NCBI GenBank assembly: GCA_021397835.1
Contig: JAJFZO010000509.1
Span: 1 to 64,000, forward strand
Origin: Moringa oleifera
Taxonomy: Eukaryota; Streptophyta; Magnoliopsida; Brassicales; Moringaceae
DNA length: 64,000 nt
Reading direction: 5' to 3'
Below the pieces are notes generated by a model, which worked only from the letters and a program-made list of their open reading frames with translations, did no database searches and was not told the DNA's origin. Positions 1-10,740 of the stretch are shown piece by piece. Position 1 is the stretch's first letter. Every line of letters begins with the position of its first letter. The translations under genes and the position numbers were made by a program.

Positions 1-645
1 TATATTGTAAATCCTAGCCCTAAACCTTAGACTTTAGACCTTGGACCTTAAAACCTAAACCTTAGGCCTTAACTCCTCAACCCTAAAACCATAAATCCTT
101 GGACTGAAGACCTCTAGAACCTTGACCCCACACCTTAGACCTTGGAACCTACACCCAATACCATAGACCCTAGGCCTTAGGCCCTTAAACCCTAGATCTA
201 AGACCATAAAACTTTAAGGCCTAAACTTAAAACCTACACACTGAACCCGAGCCCCTGAACATTTGACCTAAATCATATAACACTAAAACCTTAAAATCGC
301 AAAACTTGAGACCTTAGACCCAAAAATCTGGATCCTGTACTCTAATTCCTAAACCCTAACTATAGAACCCAAGACACTGGACCACTAGAACTTAGACCCT
401 AGACCTTAAAACCTATACCTTATATCTTAAAGCCTAGGCTATAGACCTTTAAACCCTAAAGTGAACCCTAAATCGAACCGTAAATCAAAGACCTTAAAAC
501 CTAAGACCTTAAAACATAAAACTTTAACCCTAGAACTAAGACCTAGACCCCAGATTATGGACACTAAACCCAAAACCCTAGACTTCAATCTAAAAACACT
601 AAAACTATAAACCATAGGCCCAAAAATCATGAGACACTAGACCGT
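1..645 (-). repeat. Degenerate telomere-like block, C-rich strand on top
   Basis: Irregular repeats of the CCTAAACC, CCTTAGACC and CCCTAAA type run on the + strand. This is the complement of the plant telomere repeat TTTAGGG, heavily mutated. Perfect heptamers are rare, so this is an old interstitial telomere-like tract, not a live telomere. Open frames here are by-products of the repeat and are not coding. Confidence 0.8.
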
Positions 646-1110
646 AAAATCTAGAGGTTAGGGTTTATGGTATATAGGGTTTAGACTTTACTGTTCATGA
701 CTTACAACTTATTGTTTAAGATTTAAGGTTTAGGATTTGGAGCTTAAGTTTTACGATTTAGTGTTTAGAATGTAATGTTTGGGGTTAAGAATTTAGGAAT
801 TTGGGCTTAGGTGTTAGAGTTAAGCATTTAGAGATTAAAGTTTAGGATTTAAGGATAAGAGGTCTGGGCTTAGAGATTAGGGTTTTAGGTTTAGGATTTA
901 AGGTATAGGGTTTACGAGTTAGGATTTAAGGTATGAGCCGTAGGGCTTCAAGTTTTGGGTTAAGTATTTAGGGGTTAGGGTTTAATGGTTAAGATTTGGG
1001 GAACAACATTATGGTTTAAGGTTTAGGATTTACGATTTAAGGGTCCAGGTTTTGAATTAAGGGTTAAGGAATTAAGGTTTTGGGTTCAAAGTTTAGAGTT
1101 TAGTGGTTAG
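646..1110 (+). repeat. Degenerate telomere-like block, G-rich strand on top
   Basis: From about position 650 the motif switches to the opposite strand (GGTTAGGGTTTA, TTTAGGATTTAAGG). With 1-645 it forms a (CCCTAAA)n-(TTTAGGG)n inverted arrangement. The tract fades into non-repetitive sequence near 1,110. Confidence 0.8.
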
Positions 1111-1555
1111 ATGTTGATGTTTGAATCTACATGAAGAGGTGCATGCTAATATAACCAAAACTGTACACAAGTAAATGAGGTTTATGTAAAAACATGAAAA
1201 ATGTATCTCTTAAGCAGTACTACCTCTACATTGATCACCATTTAAGATTTGACCATGATAACCCATCATAACAAGCAAAGTTTTCAAGTATATGTGAGAG
1301 CACAATGGCCTGTTAATGCTTTTAAAAAATTTGGCCATATTTTGTTTAACTTCCCTATGTATTTCCTAAATTCCTTATATATCAATTATCATTCAAAATC
1401 GCCAATCCCCATATCATTTCTCTTTCAAATCTTACATCATTTCTCATATCCACAAAAAACCAAAAACCCAAACTAGCAACTCACTAAGAACAAAATAAGA
1501 ATCCACAAAACCAGAAAAACCATTTTGCGACTCGATCCATCATCCACATTGACTT
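1111..1555. other. Non-repetitive AT-rich stretch, promoter-like at most
   Basis: This is one of the few stretches with no clear counterpart elsewhere in the window. A TATA-like run (TTATATATCAATT, about 1,375-1,387) is followed by a C/T/A-rich stretch with AACCAAAAACCCAAAC near 1,460. That resembles a plant core promoter plus 5' leader. No coding exon follows, because the inverted U module starts next. The 75-residue open frame at 1,249-1,476 shows no family resemblance and is probably chance. Confidence 0.3.
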
Positions 1556-1559
1556 TTTT

Positions 1560-3450
1560 TTTTCTAGTACGAATCTTCAAAGGAGACAAACCTAAAAATA
1601 TATTACAAAAATCATTTTAATTCATATACATAAATTCATTCGCATAAATCAATGAGATAGAAAAAATGTTTGATTTTGGAAAAAAATCTATAACGTATTA
1701 TCCAAGCAATTGTAAAGTGGTCCTTAAGACCTTCATGCTCAACACCGTAATGGGGTGGTCTCCACTGCAATAATAACTTATAGAGAGACGAGAAGAAATT
1801 ATAGATGGGATCAAAGGAATAGCTAACCTTATGGCAGTTGTTCGCAATGGTTGACGTGAAAAAGTCATAACACAATAACGTCGATTGACGATTAAGGAAG
1901 TCATTGAAAGAGAAACATGTATTCTTAATCTTTCTCATTCTTCCTCTAAGTTTAGGAGGCACTTAGCATTATTGTGATTGAGGAAAATTGGTCACAGTAT
2001 ATGAGAAATAGAGAATCGCTTTTTTTTATTTTGTTTCTCTATTTATATTTTTAGTTTTTCATTTAAATTATTTTTTTAAAAAATTAATATTAAATAAATG
2101 ATTGTAGAACAAAATAGTAAGAGAAAGGGAGCTAATTTTTTTGTTATTTTGTTTGCTTTATTTTTTATTTTAATTTTTAATTTTTTCAAAGAAATATTTT
2201 GGCTTTTAAAATTTTCATGTACTTTCTATTTTATTTCTATTGTCAAAATTTTTTTAATATCTCTTTATTTTTAATTTTTGCTACTGTATTATGATTTTTT
2301 ATTCTTTATTATTGTTATTATTATAATCATCATCATCATTAATAATTTTATTATCATCATCATCATCATTATTGTTATTACAATTATTAGTAGTATTGTT
2401 ATTATTCTGCACAAAGAGTATATTTGAATTTGAATTTTTCCTTTTCCAATAATTCACAATGATAATATTAAGGAGAAAAAAATTTAGTATATTATATATT
2501 AAATTATTCATTGTATTATGGTATTTGATTCAATGTTAATTTATTCATTTAATCATAATTATAAACATAAAAGAGATTAATTAAAAATATATAACATTGC
2601 ATATATGATATTTGCATGTGAAATACATGAAAGAAGGCGTGAGAAGTTTGTGATATATAGTTTTTTATTTAATTTTTTCAAATATTGTTTAAAGCTCATA
2701 GTGAGAATATTGCTATGTTGGGGGAGAAATAAAGAGAAATCATTTTTATTTGAAGTTTAATAGAAAATAATAATATTTTTTTATAATTTATTTTTATGAT
2801 ATTGCTAGGTAGCTTGATTTTGTTATGTTTATTCATGTAATACCAACCTACTGCACACACACAAAAAAATAATTCTAATTTTAAATAGTTTATTTAAAAA
2901 TATTAAGTGATTAATATATATCATTATCAACTCTATAATTTTTAATCCGAAACAAATAAATTTGAAGAGTTAAATAAGAATTTTTCAAAGGATAGAGTTT
3001 ATGAAAACCATGTTTGTGTCTTCTTTCATATTTTTGCAAAATTAAGAGAAACTATTTCAAAATAAATTACATACCAACTTTAAGAGGACTTACTTATTAA
3101 TACACTAATAACAAGCTAACCAATGAACAATTCTCTTTAATAAAAGAAAAAAAACTCATATTTTATATCATCTAATTTTAAGAAGTTATATAACATTTAT
3201 AGATCATTGAATTAGTAAAAATGGTTAATTTAATATTATAATATTTTTTTATATCCTTATTCTCATGTTGATAAAAAAATAATAATAAATAATTTAATTT
3301 TAAATTTAATTATATTTCATAAAATTTAAATTTAACTAATTATAATTTTTAAAATTATATAATTTTATAGAGAGTAAGATTAATAATTCAATAATTAATA
3401 TTAAGATAAAAATCAAAATAAACTTTGTATTATTCATATTTTTTAATCAA
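1560..3450 (-). repeat. Module U, copy A, inverted, outer part
   Basis: This is the reverse complement of the module at 20,742-22,870. The GC-richer end, with the phrase around GTGGTCCTTAAGACC, lies at 1,620-1,990. The ATT/ATC microsatellite is at 2,300-2,410, and the AT-rich stretch continues to 3,450. The copy is split there by a gypsy element (3,451-7,680) and resumes at 7,681. The 108-residue reverse frame at 1,636-1,962 covers the best-conserved part, but other copies carry indels, so coding is unlikely. Confidence 0.75.
3446..3450 (+). repeat. Left 5 bp target-site duplication of gypsy element 1
   Basis: ATCAA here is repeated at 7,681-7,685, immediately outside the other LTR. Removing the element restores sequence that matches the other U copies, which supports this as the true insertion site. 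Confidence 0.75.
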
Positions 3451-3975
3451 TGACACAGCAGTGATTATGTTATCAGATTTAGCCCATGATGCTATGTGAA
3501 GGATAGTTAGCATGCTCCTTAGAATATTTTCTAGAAAGGATATTATTGAAGCTTCTTTAGTGGTGAGCTGTTGGCATGCATCTTAGTAATCTTCAAGAAA
3601 GATTTATTTTAGTCCACTAATTTCATTTTTGTTAAACAAATGCATTAAATAATTAAGTTATCAACTAAAACTTAGTGATTTTTAAAATTCAAGGCATTGA
3701 TGGTTATTTCATGCAGTAGTATTTATTTTCATACTTTGGACTTAGATGATAGCTTAGACTTAAGTTGTATGTTCAGAAACTATTTTAGGTTCTCTCTTCT
3801 GTCTCTGTATCTCTTTGATTAGGAGCCATTAAGTGATGTGAAACATCTCTATATCTCTTAGGGTGATGCTTATTGTCCTTAGGGTGGTGATTTTTTGTAT
3901 TTTTTTTTATAGTAAACTTGGTGGTGAGCCTGTTATTCCTTATTTTCATTCAAATCTACTCAAACTTGTGCTTAT
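3451..3975 (+). repeat. 5' LTR of element 1, 3' end deleted
   Basis: It starts TGACAC and aligns with 7,036 onward through phrases such as TTTAGCCCATGATGCTATG and TTGGTGGTGAGCC. The match stops near the CTTGTGCTT phrase. The last ~100 bp of the LTR, present in the 3' copy, are missing. The following TTGGTGGTGAGCAT stands where other copies have the primer-binding site TTGGTATCAGAGCAT. Confidence 0.8.
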
Positions 3976-4004
3976 ACTTGGTGGTGAGCATAAGGTTAGA
4001 AATC

Positions 4005-5085
4005 ATGGCAAGACGAAATGGAAATGAAATTACTAGTGAAGGGAGTAACTATGGTGTTGATATTGAGTCCTTGAGGTTGCAACTTGAAAGATTGCAGCGT
4101 AGGTTAGTTTAAAAGGATGTAATGATTGAGGAACTCAAGGGACGTAATAATCAACATGATAATGAAGCTCAAGGTTTTGCTTATGATGAAGACACACTTC
4201 CTCACCCAAGAGACTTGGTTGGATATCATGCAAGGTATAAAGAATAAGATAAATGGTAGAATAAGCATAGCCAAAGTTAGACATCCTGGAGTTTAAAGGT
4301 AAAATCTGTGTTGATGATTTTGTTGATTGGTTTAATGTGGTGGAAAGAATATTTGAGTTTCATCTTTTGTGGGAGAATTTGAAAAGACAAAGAGAACTTA
4401 GTAGAAAGAATAAGATTGTGACATGGGAAAAGATGAAAAAGAAATTAAAAAGGAAATACTTGCTTGACAATATTAGGCAAGATATCTTTCTCAAATCAAT
4501 AATTTCAAGCAAAAGGAACTTGTAGTGGAGGAGTGCACTATAGAATTTGATAACTTGATACTAAAAGGAGACCTTGAAGAACCATAAGATCAAACCATTG
4601 CTAAAATACGTTGGGAGTGTAAAATATGATATTTCAAAAGTGTTTCAACTTCAGCCATATTGGTCATTGAATGATGTGTGCAAGTTGGCTTTAAAAGTTG
4701 AGAAGCAATAAAAGTTTTAAAAGGGATTGTGGCATCGTTCCAAAGACGTATATTCCAAGAGAGTTAATTTCAAGCCTACTATGTAAAGGAAAATGGTGTT
4801 AAAAGGGCAAGAAAAGAGTGAAGGATCTGGCAACAGGCAAATACCCAACCCTTTTACACCAAGTAGTAAGAGATACTTTGAATGTCATGGTTCTAGGCAC
4901 ATTGATTCTGATTGTCTGAATAGAAGGATTGTTACTTAGTGAAAAGATGTTAGTGATGGAGAGGAAGATGAAGGTAACAATGATCAAGAACATGATGGCA
5001 ATGAGAAAGAGATGACCTATGTAGATCATGGTATGTTCATTATAGTGCAATGTAACTTGAAAGCATCCTATGTGATAGAGGATGA
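4005..5085 (+). pseudogene. gag pseudogene of element 1
   Basis: The start at 4,005 opens MARRNGNEITSEG, a beginning shared by gag copies near 9,056 (reverse), 24,960, 50,104 and 60,962. Gag forms the retrotransposon particle and binds its RNA. The middle (4,337-4,525) keeps the W-x2-MK-x3-K-x2-Y style pattern of the retrotransposon gag domain. A nucleocapsid zinc knuckle lies near 4,870-4,915 but has lost its first cysteine (YFEC-HGSR-H-IDSD-C). In-frame stops and frameshifts break it into at least three pieces. It is surely non-functional. Confidence 0.75.
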
Positions 5086-5089
5086 AGGT

Positions 5090-7000
5090 TGGGTGAGAAA
5101 GAATGTGTTTCACACCAGATGTACTTCTCATGGCAGGTGTGTTTGGTGATCATCGACAGTGGCAGCTTTGAGAATGTGGTATACTTGGAAATGGTGTAGA
5201 AACCTAAGCAGGACACTATTCCACATCCAAATCATTACTAATTGTGTTGGCTGCAAAAAAGGATTGAAATTAAGATAACTAAAAGGTGCTTAGTCTCATT
5301 TTCTATTGGAAAGAATTGTAAAGATGAAGTATGGTCTGATGTTGCTCCTATAGATGCTTATCATTTGTTGTTGGGTAGACCTTGGCCATATGATAAGATG
5401 ATGTTGTATGATGGTTATAAGCATACATATTCTTTGAAGGTAAATGATAAAAGATCATTTTAGCTCCATTGCAACCTACTCAAGCAAGTCCAACAAAGAA
5501 AGAAGTTAGTGCTCTTATGTCCCATGGTCAACTCAAGGATGAATTAAAGAGAGGTGGAGTTGTTTTTCTTATTGTGGTTGTTGAGAAAAGTACATAGCAC
5601 AATGAACCACCAAAAATCATGAAACCAATTTTGAATAAGTTTTCTTCCACTTTTAAGGGACATCCAACATCACATTGGCCTTGTTCTAAGGGCTGTTTTT
5701 CCAAATAAAGCAACCTACAGAATGAGTCCTCAAGAGTAGGAAGAGCTTTAGAGGCAAGTTGAAAAATGGTTGATCATGCCATTTGGATTGTCTAATGCAC
5801 TTAGTACTTTCATGCGATTTATGAATCATATACTTAAGCCATGCATTAGTGCTTTTATTATGGTTTCCTTTGATGACATATCAATGAACAACAAAAATGA
5901 AGAGGAGCAATCTGAATCATCCTACATAGCTATTTCTTATTTTGAAGGAGTAAAAACTTTATATTAATTTGAGAAAATGTGAATTCTTCACTCCTAATGT
6001 AGTGTTTCCGGGGTATATTATTTCAAGAGAAGCAATTATGATGGATGAAACTTAGGTAGAAGCTATTCTCAATTGGCCAACACTTACTTCTCTACATGAT
6101 GTTCGAAGTTTTCGTGAATTGACTTCTTTTTACAGACAATTCATTGAAGGTTTTAGTTCTATCATTTCTCTAATCACCGAGTGCTTGAAAGGTGACAAGT
6201 TCACTAGACTAGTGAAGCAAATGATGCTTTTGAGTTATTGAAAAGAAAATTGACTAAGGCTCTTATTTTAATTCTTCCTAACTTTGAGAAGGTTCTTCAG
6301 GTTGAATGCGTTACCTCTAACATTAGTATTTGTGCTATTTTGCGTTAAGAAGAAAAGCCTATTGCAGAAACTTAATGATTGTTGAAACAAATACTCTACT
6401 TATAATGAGGAGTTATATGTGATTTGTAGGGTCTTGTACAATTGGAGTCAATACCTTCTTGCAAAGCCTTTTGTTCTTCATTTTGATCATGAAGTATTGA
6501 AGTTCATTAATCACCAGCATAAGTTAAACAAGAGGCATGCAGCTTAAGTTGAGTACTTGCAATCTTATAACTTTACCATCAAGTACAAATCCGATGTTCA
6601 AAATTCTATTGTTGATGCCTTGAGTAGGAAGCATTCTCTTTTATCAACTATGAAGGTTAAAGTGGTGGGATTCGATGCTTTCAAGGATCTCTATAAGAAT
6701 GATGTTGATTTTAGCTCAATATGGTAGAATTGCAAATCAAGTTCTTGTAAAAAAATTTCTATCTTCAATGGGTTTCTCTGTAAAGGGAATGCATTATGTG
6801 TTCCATCTTGTTCTTTGAGACAAGTGATTTTGGTAGAAGCTTATGATGGTAATTTGGGATGATACTTTGGTAAAGACAAAACTTTGACTCTTGTTTAAGC
6901 TAATTTCTATTTGCCAAGGATGTTTAGAGATATGGACTGATTTGTAAAGCAATGCAAAGTATGTCATTTGACTAAAATGAAAGGCTAAAATTTTGGTTTG
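5090..7000 (+). pseudogene. pol pseudogene (PR-RT-RH-INT N-terminus) of element 1
   Basis: Protease: LVIIDSGS with its Asp-Ser-Gly triad at about 5,155-5,163. Reverse transcriptase: MPFGLSNALSTFMRF from about 5,776, with the catalytic box read as SFDD instead of YVDD/YFDD. RNase H ends near 6,630 with the typical VDALSR tail. The integrase zinc-binding region follows (a C-x2-H type remnant near 6,955-6,975). After the TGTACACTCC phrase the integrase core seen at 15,039 is absent, so it was deleted. Many stops and frameshifts are present. Confidence 0.8.
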
Positions 7001-7035
7001 TACACTCCATCAAGTGCTTTTCAACTGAGGGAGAT

Positions 7036-7680
7036 TGACACATGAGTAGTTATATTACCACATTTAGCCCATGATGCTATGTGAAGGACAGTTGGCATGC
7101 ACTTTGAAAGATTTTCTAGAAAAGAGGTTTATAGAAGCTTCTTTAGTGGTGGATAGTTAGCATGAACCTTGGCAATCTTCAGGAGAGATTTATTTCAGTC
7201 CATTAAACTTTATTTTTTAGTTAAAAAATGTATTAAATAGTTTGGTTATTAGCCAAAACTTAATGATTTTTTAAATCCTAATGCATGGAGGGTTGTTCCA
7301 TGTAGTAATACTTAATTTCATGCTTTGGACTTAGATGATAACTTGAGTTATATGTGAAACTCTTTGAGTTCTCTTTTCAATCTCTATATCTCTTTAGTTG
7401 GGAGCCATTGAGTGGTGTGTAACATCTTTGTGTCTCTTAGAGTACTGTTTATCTATATATATCCCTTTGAGTGGTGAACTGTGAGGTTTTTGTATCCTTG
7501 TTTATTGTCTTTAGGGTGGTGATTTTCTATACCATTTGGTATTAAACTTGGTGGTGAGCCTTTCTTTTTTCTATTTTAATTTAAATTTATTCAAACTTGT
7601 GCTTTTGTTCTCCAAACAAAATTTTAAGTAAAGTTATATCATTTTTATTCTTAATATCGTTCCTTCACAATACGGTATAA
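7036..7680 (+). repeat. 3' LTR of element 1, full length (~645 bp)
   Basis: It starts TGACACATGAG after a purine-rich run (GAGGGAGA) that is the likely polypurine tract. It ends at 7,680, next to the ATCAA target duplication. It includes the stretch missing from the 5' LTR (CTCCAAACAAAATTTTAAGTAA onward). It is the best forward-strand full-length LTR in the window and the reference for judging the truncated copies. Confidence 0.8.
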
Positions 7681-7812
7681 ATCAAGTTTTTATATTTTCT
7701 TTTACCAATTCTGCACATAAAATATTTATTTGGTTTAAATCATCTTACTGTTATTTTTTTAATAAAGGAACAACTCAAATTAGTGTTTTCGTACAACAGA
7801 TTTTAACTTTAA
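7681..7812 (-). repeat. Module U, copy A, remainder after the gypsy insertion
   Basis: It continues the reverse complement of the U start region: the 7,681-7,812 sequence matches the complement of about 21,040-21,170, including AAATTAGTG and GTACAACA phrases. The copy ends where the telomere-like block begins. Confidence 0.65.
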
Positions 7813-8345
7813 GCCCTAAACTCTAAAAACTAAATCCTAAACTCTAAATTATATCCTTGAAATCCTAAACCCCAAACTCTAAACCTTACACCTTAGCTCG
7901 TACATAAACCATAAACTGAAGTCCATAAAACATTAAAGGCTGAAACCTAATACCCAATCCGTTAACCCTAAACCTTAAATCCTAACCCTCTAAACTTAAA
8001 CCTAAATCGATAACCTCTAACCTTATGGCCTAACCCTTAACCTTAAATTCCTATACAATTAACCTCACACCCTAAATCTTAAAACCAAAGCCCTAACTCG
8101 TAACTTGGAACCTAAAGCAGAACACCTAAATCCTCAACCCTAACCCTTAAGCCATAGTCCAAACCCCTAACTCCTACATCTTAATCACCAAATTCTAAAT
8201 TCTAAACCTTAAACCACCCTAACTCCTATACACTAACCCTTAAATCCTAAATCTAAAACATTAAACCTTAACCCTGATAATTAAACTAGATTGATAACGT
8301 TAACCCCTAAATCTTAAACACTAAACTCTAAACACTAAAGTTCTG
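7813..8345 (-). repeat. Degenerate telomere-like block (C-rich on top)
   Basis: Runs of CCCTAAACTCTAAA, CCTTAAATCC and AACCCTAA type. It cuts off module U on the left and a reverse-strand gypsy gag on the right. Confidence 0.75.
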
Positions 8346-9056
8346 TTGCTTCTTAACTTTTAAAGTCAACTTGCACACATCATTCAATGGCCAATATGGG
8401 TGAAGTTAAACAACTTTAGAAATCTTATATTTTAGATCCCCAAGGTATCTAGCACTGGTTTGCTCCTCTGGTTCTAAAAGCTTTTCTTTTAGCATCAAAT
8501 TATCAAATTCTATTCCACTCTCCTCCACCGCAAGTTCTTTTTGCTCGGAATGATTGATTTTGAGAAAAATATCTTGCTTATAATTGTCACACAAATACTT
8601 TCTTTTCAACTCCCTTTTCATCTTTTTCCATGTCACAATCTTATTCAACCCCTCACATTCTTTTTATCTTTTCAGATTCTCTTGTGTTCTAATAGTTCAT
8701 GAAACTCAAGTATTCTCTCCATCATATTAAGCAAATCAACAAAATCATCAACATAGATTTTACTTTCAAACTCTAGGATGTCTAACTTTGGGCTATGCTT
8801 GTTCTACATTCATTTTTTTCTCTATACTTTGTAGGATATGTACCCAAGTCTCTCGAGTGAAGAGTTGTGTCCTCATCATAATCAAACCTTGGGCTTTATT
8901 ATCATGCTGGTTATGATGTTGCTTGAGTTCCTCAATCATTGCATCCTTCTCATTTAATCTACGCTACAATCTTTTAGGCTGTAACCTCAAGGACTCAATA
9001 TCATCACCATAGTTACTCCTTTCACTAGCAACTTCTTTTCCATTCTATCTTGCCAT
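8346..9056 (-). pseudogene. gag fragment of element 2
   Basis: It starts at 9,056 with the family opening (MAR...). The longest open part is 8,406-8,648 (80 residues), with a W-x2-MK-x2-LK-x-KYL block and a downstream YLGDLKY stretch that correspond to the gag domain of element 1 around 4,420-4,640. Stops interrupt the N-terminal part. Truncated by the telomere-like block. Confidence 0.7.
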
Positions 9057-9072
9057 GATCTTTACCCTTATA

Positions 9073-9086
9073 CTCTGATGCCAAAC
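9073..9086 (-). other. Primer-binding site (initiator tRNA-Met type) of element 2
   Basis: On the minus strand GTTTGGCATCAGAG directly follows the LTR end. It differs by one base from TTTGGTATCAGAGC seen in the other copies, which pairs with the 3' end of initiator tRNA-Met and primes reverse transcription. Confidence 0.7.
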
Positions 9087-10237
9087 TAATATCATATTTT
9101 GAAGGAACCGTATTAGGAATAGAAATGATTAAGTATGCTAGAAAATTTATTTGAGTAATACAAGCATAAGTTTGAACAAATTTGAATTAAAATAAGAGAT
9201 AAAAGGCTCACCACTAAGTTTATTACAAAAGAGATGCAGAAAGTCACCACCTTGAGGAGAATAAACAACATTACAAAAACCTCACAACTCACCTCCCAAA
9301 GGGATATATAGATGAATACCATCCTAATGGCATGTTTGACTCATGGGAATACAAATTCTTTTTCTACCTTATTCCAAAAGAACTTATTTTTTCAACGTTT
9401 GGTTCATTTTATCAAAAAATTTTTGATAAATTTCTATTCCTTGAGAAGTCAAATTAGCTATTCTGAAGTGAACTCTTGGAATAGCTTTTTCATAAAAATA
9501 AAGAATGGTTATACTTTTTTCATTCCCAACGTACCCTTAATATAATTCTTAAATTACTATCATATATATATATATATAATTATAACAACTTTATTTTTAT
9601 TTTTTAAATAATTTACAAGGAAGAAAGAGAACAAGAAAAAATAAAAAAATATTATTATAATATTATTTAGTTAAAAGATATATTAATCTTTTAAACTTGT
9701 TTTAATTACTTTCCTTATTTATTCTTTGTTGAACTAAAAACATAAAAAAATAAATTCATACTCTATTCAATTTCAATGAACCAAACTTATTTCACTCTCT
9801 TTTTATTTCATTCCATGAACCAAACTGGCCATAAAAGACACAGATATTTTTCACTGCTTAATGGCTTACAACCAAAGAGATAACGAGATGAAAGAGAGAA
9901 CTCAAAGGGTTTCTACATATACAACTAAAGTTTAAGCTATCATCTAAGTTTAAAGCATGAAAATAAATACTTATGCATGGAACAACACTCCGCATTGCGA
10001 TTTTCAAAATTATTAAGTTTTTACAGATAACTAAATCATTTAATGCATTTGTTTAGTACAAAATGAAGTTAATGGGCTGAAATAAATCTTTTTGAAGATT
10101 GTTACGGTGCATGCCCACTGTTCATGACTAAAGAAACTTCCATAACTTCCTCTGTAGAAAATCTTCCAAGGTGCTTGTCAATTGTCCATCATATAGCATC
10201 ATAGGCTAAACTTGGTAATATAACCACTTTTATGTCA
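9087..10237 (-). repeat. LTR of element 2, split by a MITE
   Basis: On the minus strand it starts TGACATAAAAG at 10,237 and ends near 9,087. Without the 504 bp insert and its 3 bp duplication it is about 644 bp, the family length. Confidence 0.8.
9328..9831. mobile_element. Tourist/PIF-Harbinger-like MITE inside the LTR
   Basis: The left end TGGCATGTTTGACTCATGG and the complement of the right end TGGCCAGTTTGGTTCATGG form imperfect terminal inverted repeats. It is flanked by TAA at 9,325-9,327 and 9,832-9,834, a 3 bp target duplication of the T-W-A kind typical of PIF/Harbinger. The LTR copies at 47.9-48.0 and 59.7 kb lack the insert at this point. No transposase is encoded. The 77-residue frame at 9,312-9,545 is chance. 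Confidence 0.7.
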
Positions 10238-10740
10238 CGAAACCCTAAAACCCTATGGTACAAATCAAATTTTCGTGTTTGACAAATTAAACCTAGTTTA
10301 TCAGTTTGATTTAAATCAAACATTGTTAAGAAATTTAAAACTTAAAGATATTCAAATTGAAGGTGAAATGCAACAAAATTAGACTTGAAGTTTTTTATCA
10401 ATGTAAAAATATATTTAAGCTATTCTCATAAAAAATTTCAGAATTCTATGAGTTTTGAAAATATATTTTTTAAAATTTACATTGTCAAAATTTTAAAAAT
10501 TCATAGATTTTGTGTTAAAAATTATTCAAATTTGGATGATAGACCTAAAATAGAGTATAAAATTCATTTTAGTATTTTTAGGACATTTCAATAACAAAAA
10601 TACCCTTTAATTTTTTGAAGTCATTTGAGTTAAGATTTAATTTTTATCAAATTGATAGATTAATTTTTGATTTTATCACTTTTTAAATAGAAGGTTTGAT
10701 TGATAACACAGAATAAACATTGACATTTCATGAGACCTTT
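10238..10740. other. AT-rich stretch related to the MITE core family
   Basis: It contains ATATTTAAGCTATTCTCATAAAAAATTT near 10,410-10,437, a core also seen in the MITE at 58,624-59,154 (reverse) and at the start of module U. The ends are not clear, so boundaries are uncertain. The 69-residue frame at 10,385-10,594 is not recognisable. Confidence 0.35.

Larger units (their letters stand above)
3451..7680 (+). mobile_element. Ty3/gypsy LTR retrotransposon remnant, element 1
   Basis: Two LTRs of the same family flank gag, protease, reverse transcriptase, RNase H and the integrase zinc-finger region, in the Ty3/gypsy order. The element is about 4.2 kb, short for an autonomous gypsy, because the integrase core and C-terminus are deleted just before the 3' LTR. 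The 3' end of the 5' LTR with the normal primer-binding site is also lost. Stops and frameshifts occur throughout, so it is not autonomous. It lies inside module U copy A and is flanked by a 5 bp ATCAA duplication, so it is younger than that copy. Confidence 0.85.
8346..10237 (-). mobile_element. Ty3/gypsy remnant, element 2 (reverse strand: LTR + 5' gag)
   Basis: Reading on the minus strand gives an LTR (10,237 down to 9,087), a primer-binding site (9,086-9,073, TTTGGCATCAGAG), then gag from an ATG at 9,056. Gag is cut at about 8,346 by the telomere-like block, so pol and the other LTR are gone. The LTR is interrupted by a ~504 bp MITE. It is the same family as element 1. Confidence 0.8.

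Noticed and set aside
439..630. A 63-residue reverse-strand protein with regular VLGFKVF-like repeats
   Set aside because: It is a direct translation of degenerate telomere repeats.
1..1110. An end-to-end telomere fusion site
   Set aside because: Fusion would leave (TTTAGGG)n-(CCCTAAA)n on one strand. Here and at 40.5-42.6 kb the order is the reverse, and the repeats are too decayed.
1636..1962. A 108-residue gene in the conserved tail of module U
   Set aside because: The longest non-gypsy frame here, but the other copies carry indels and stops, and no domain is recognisable.
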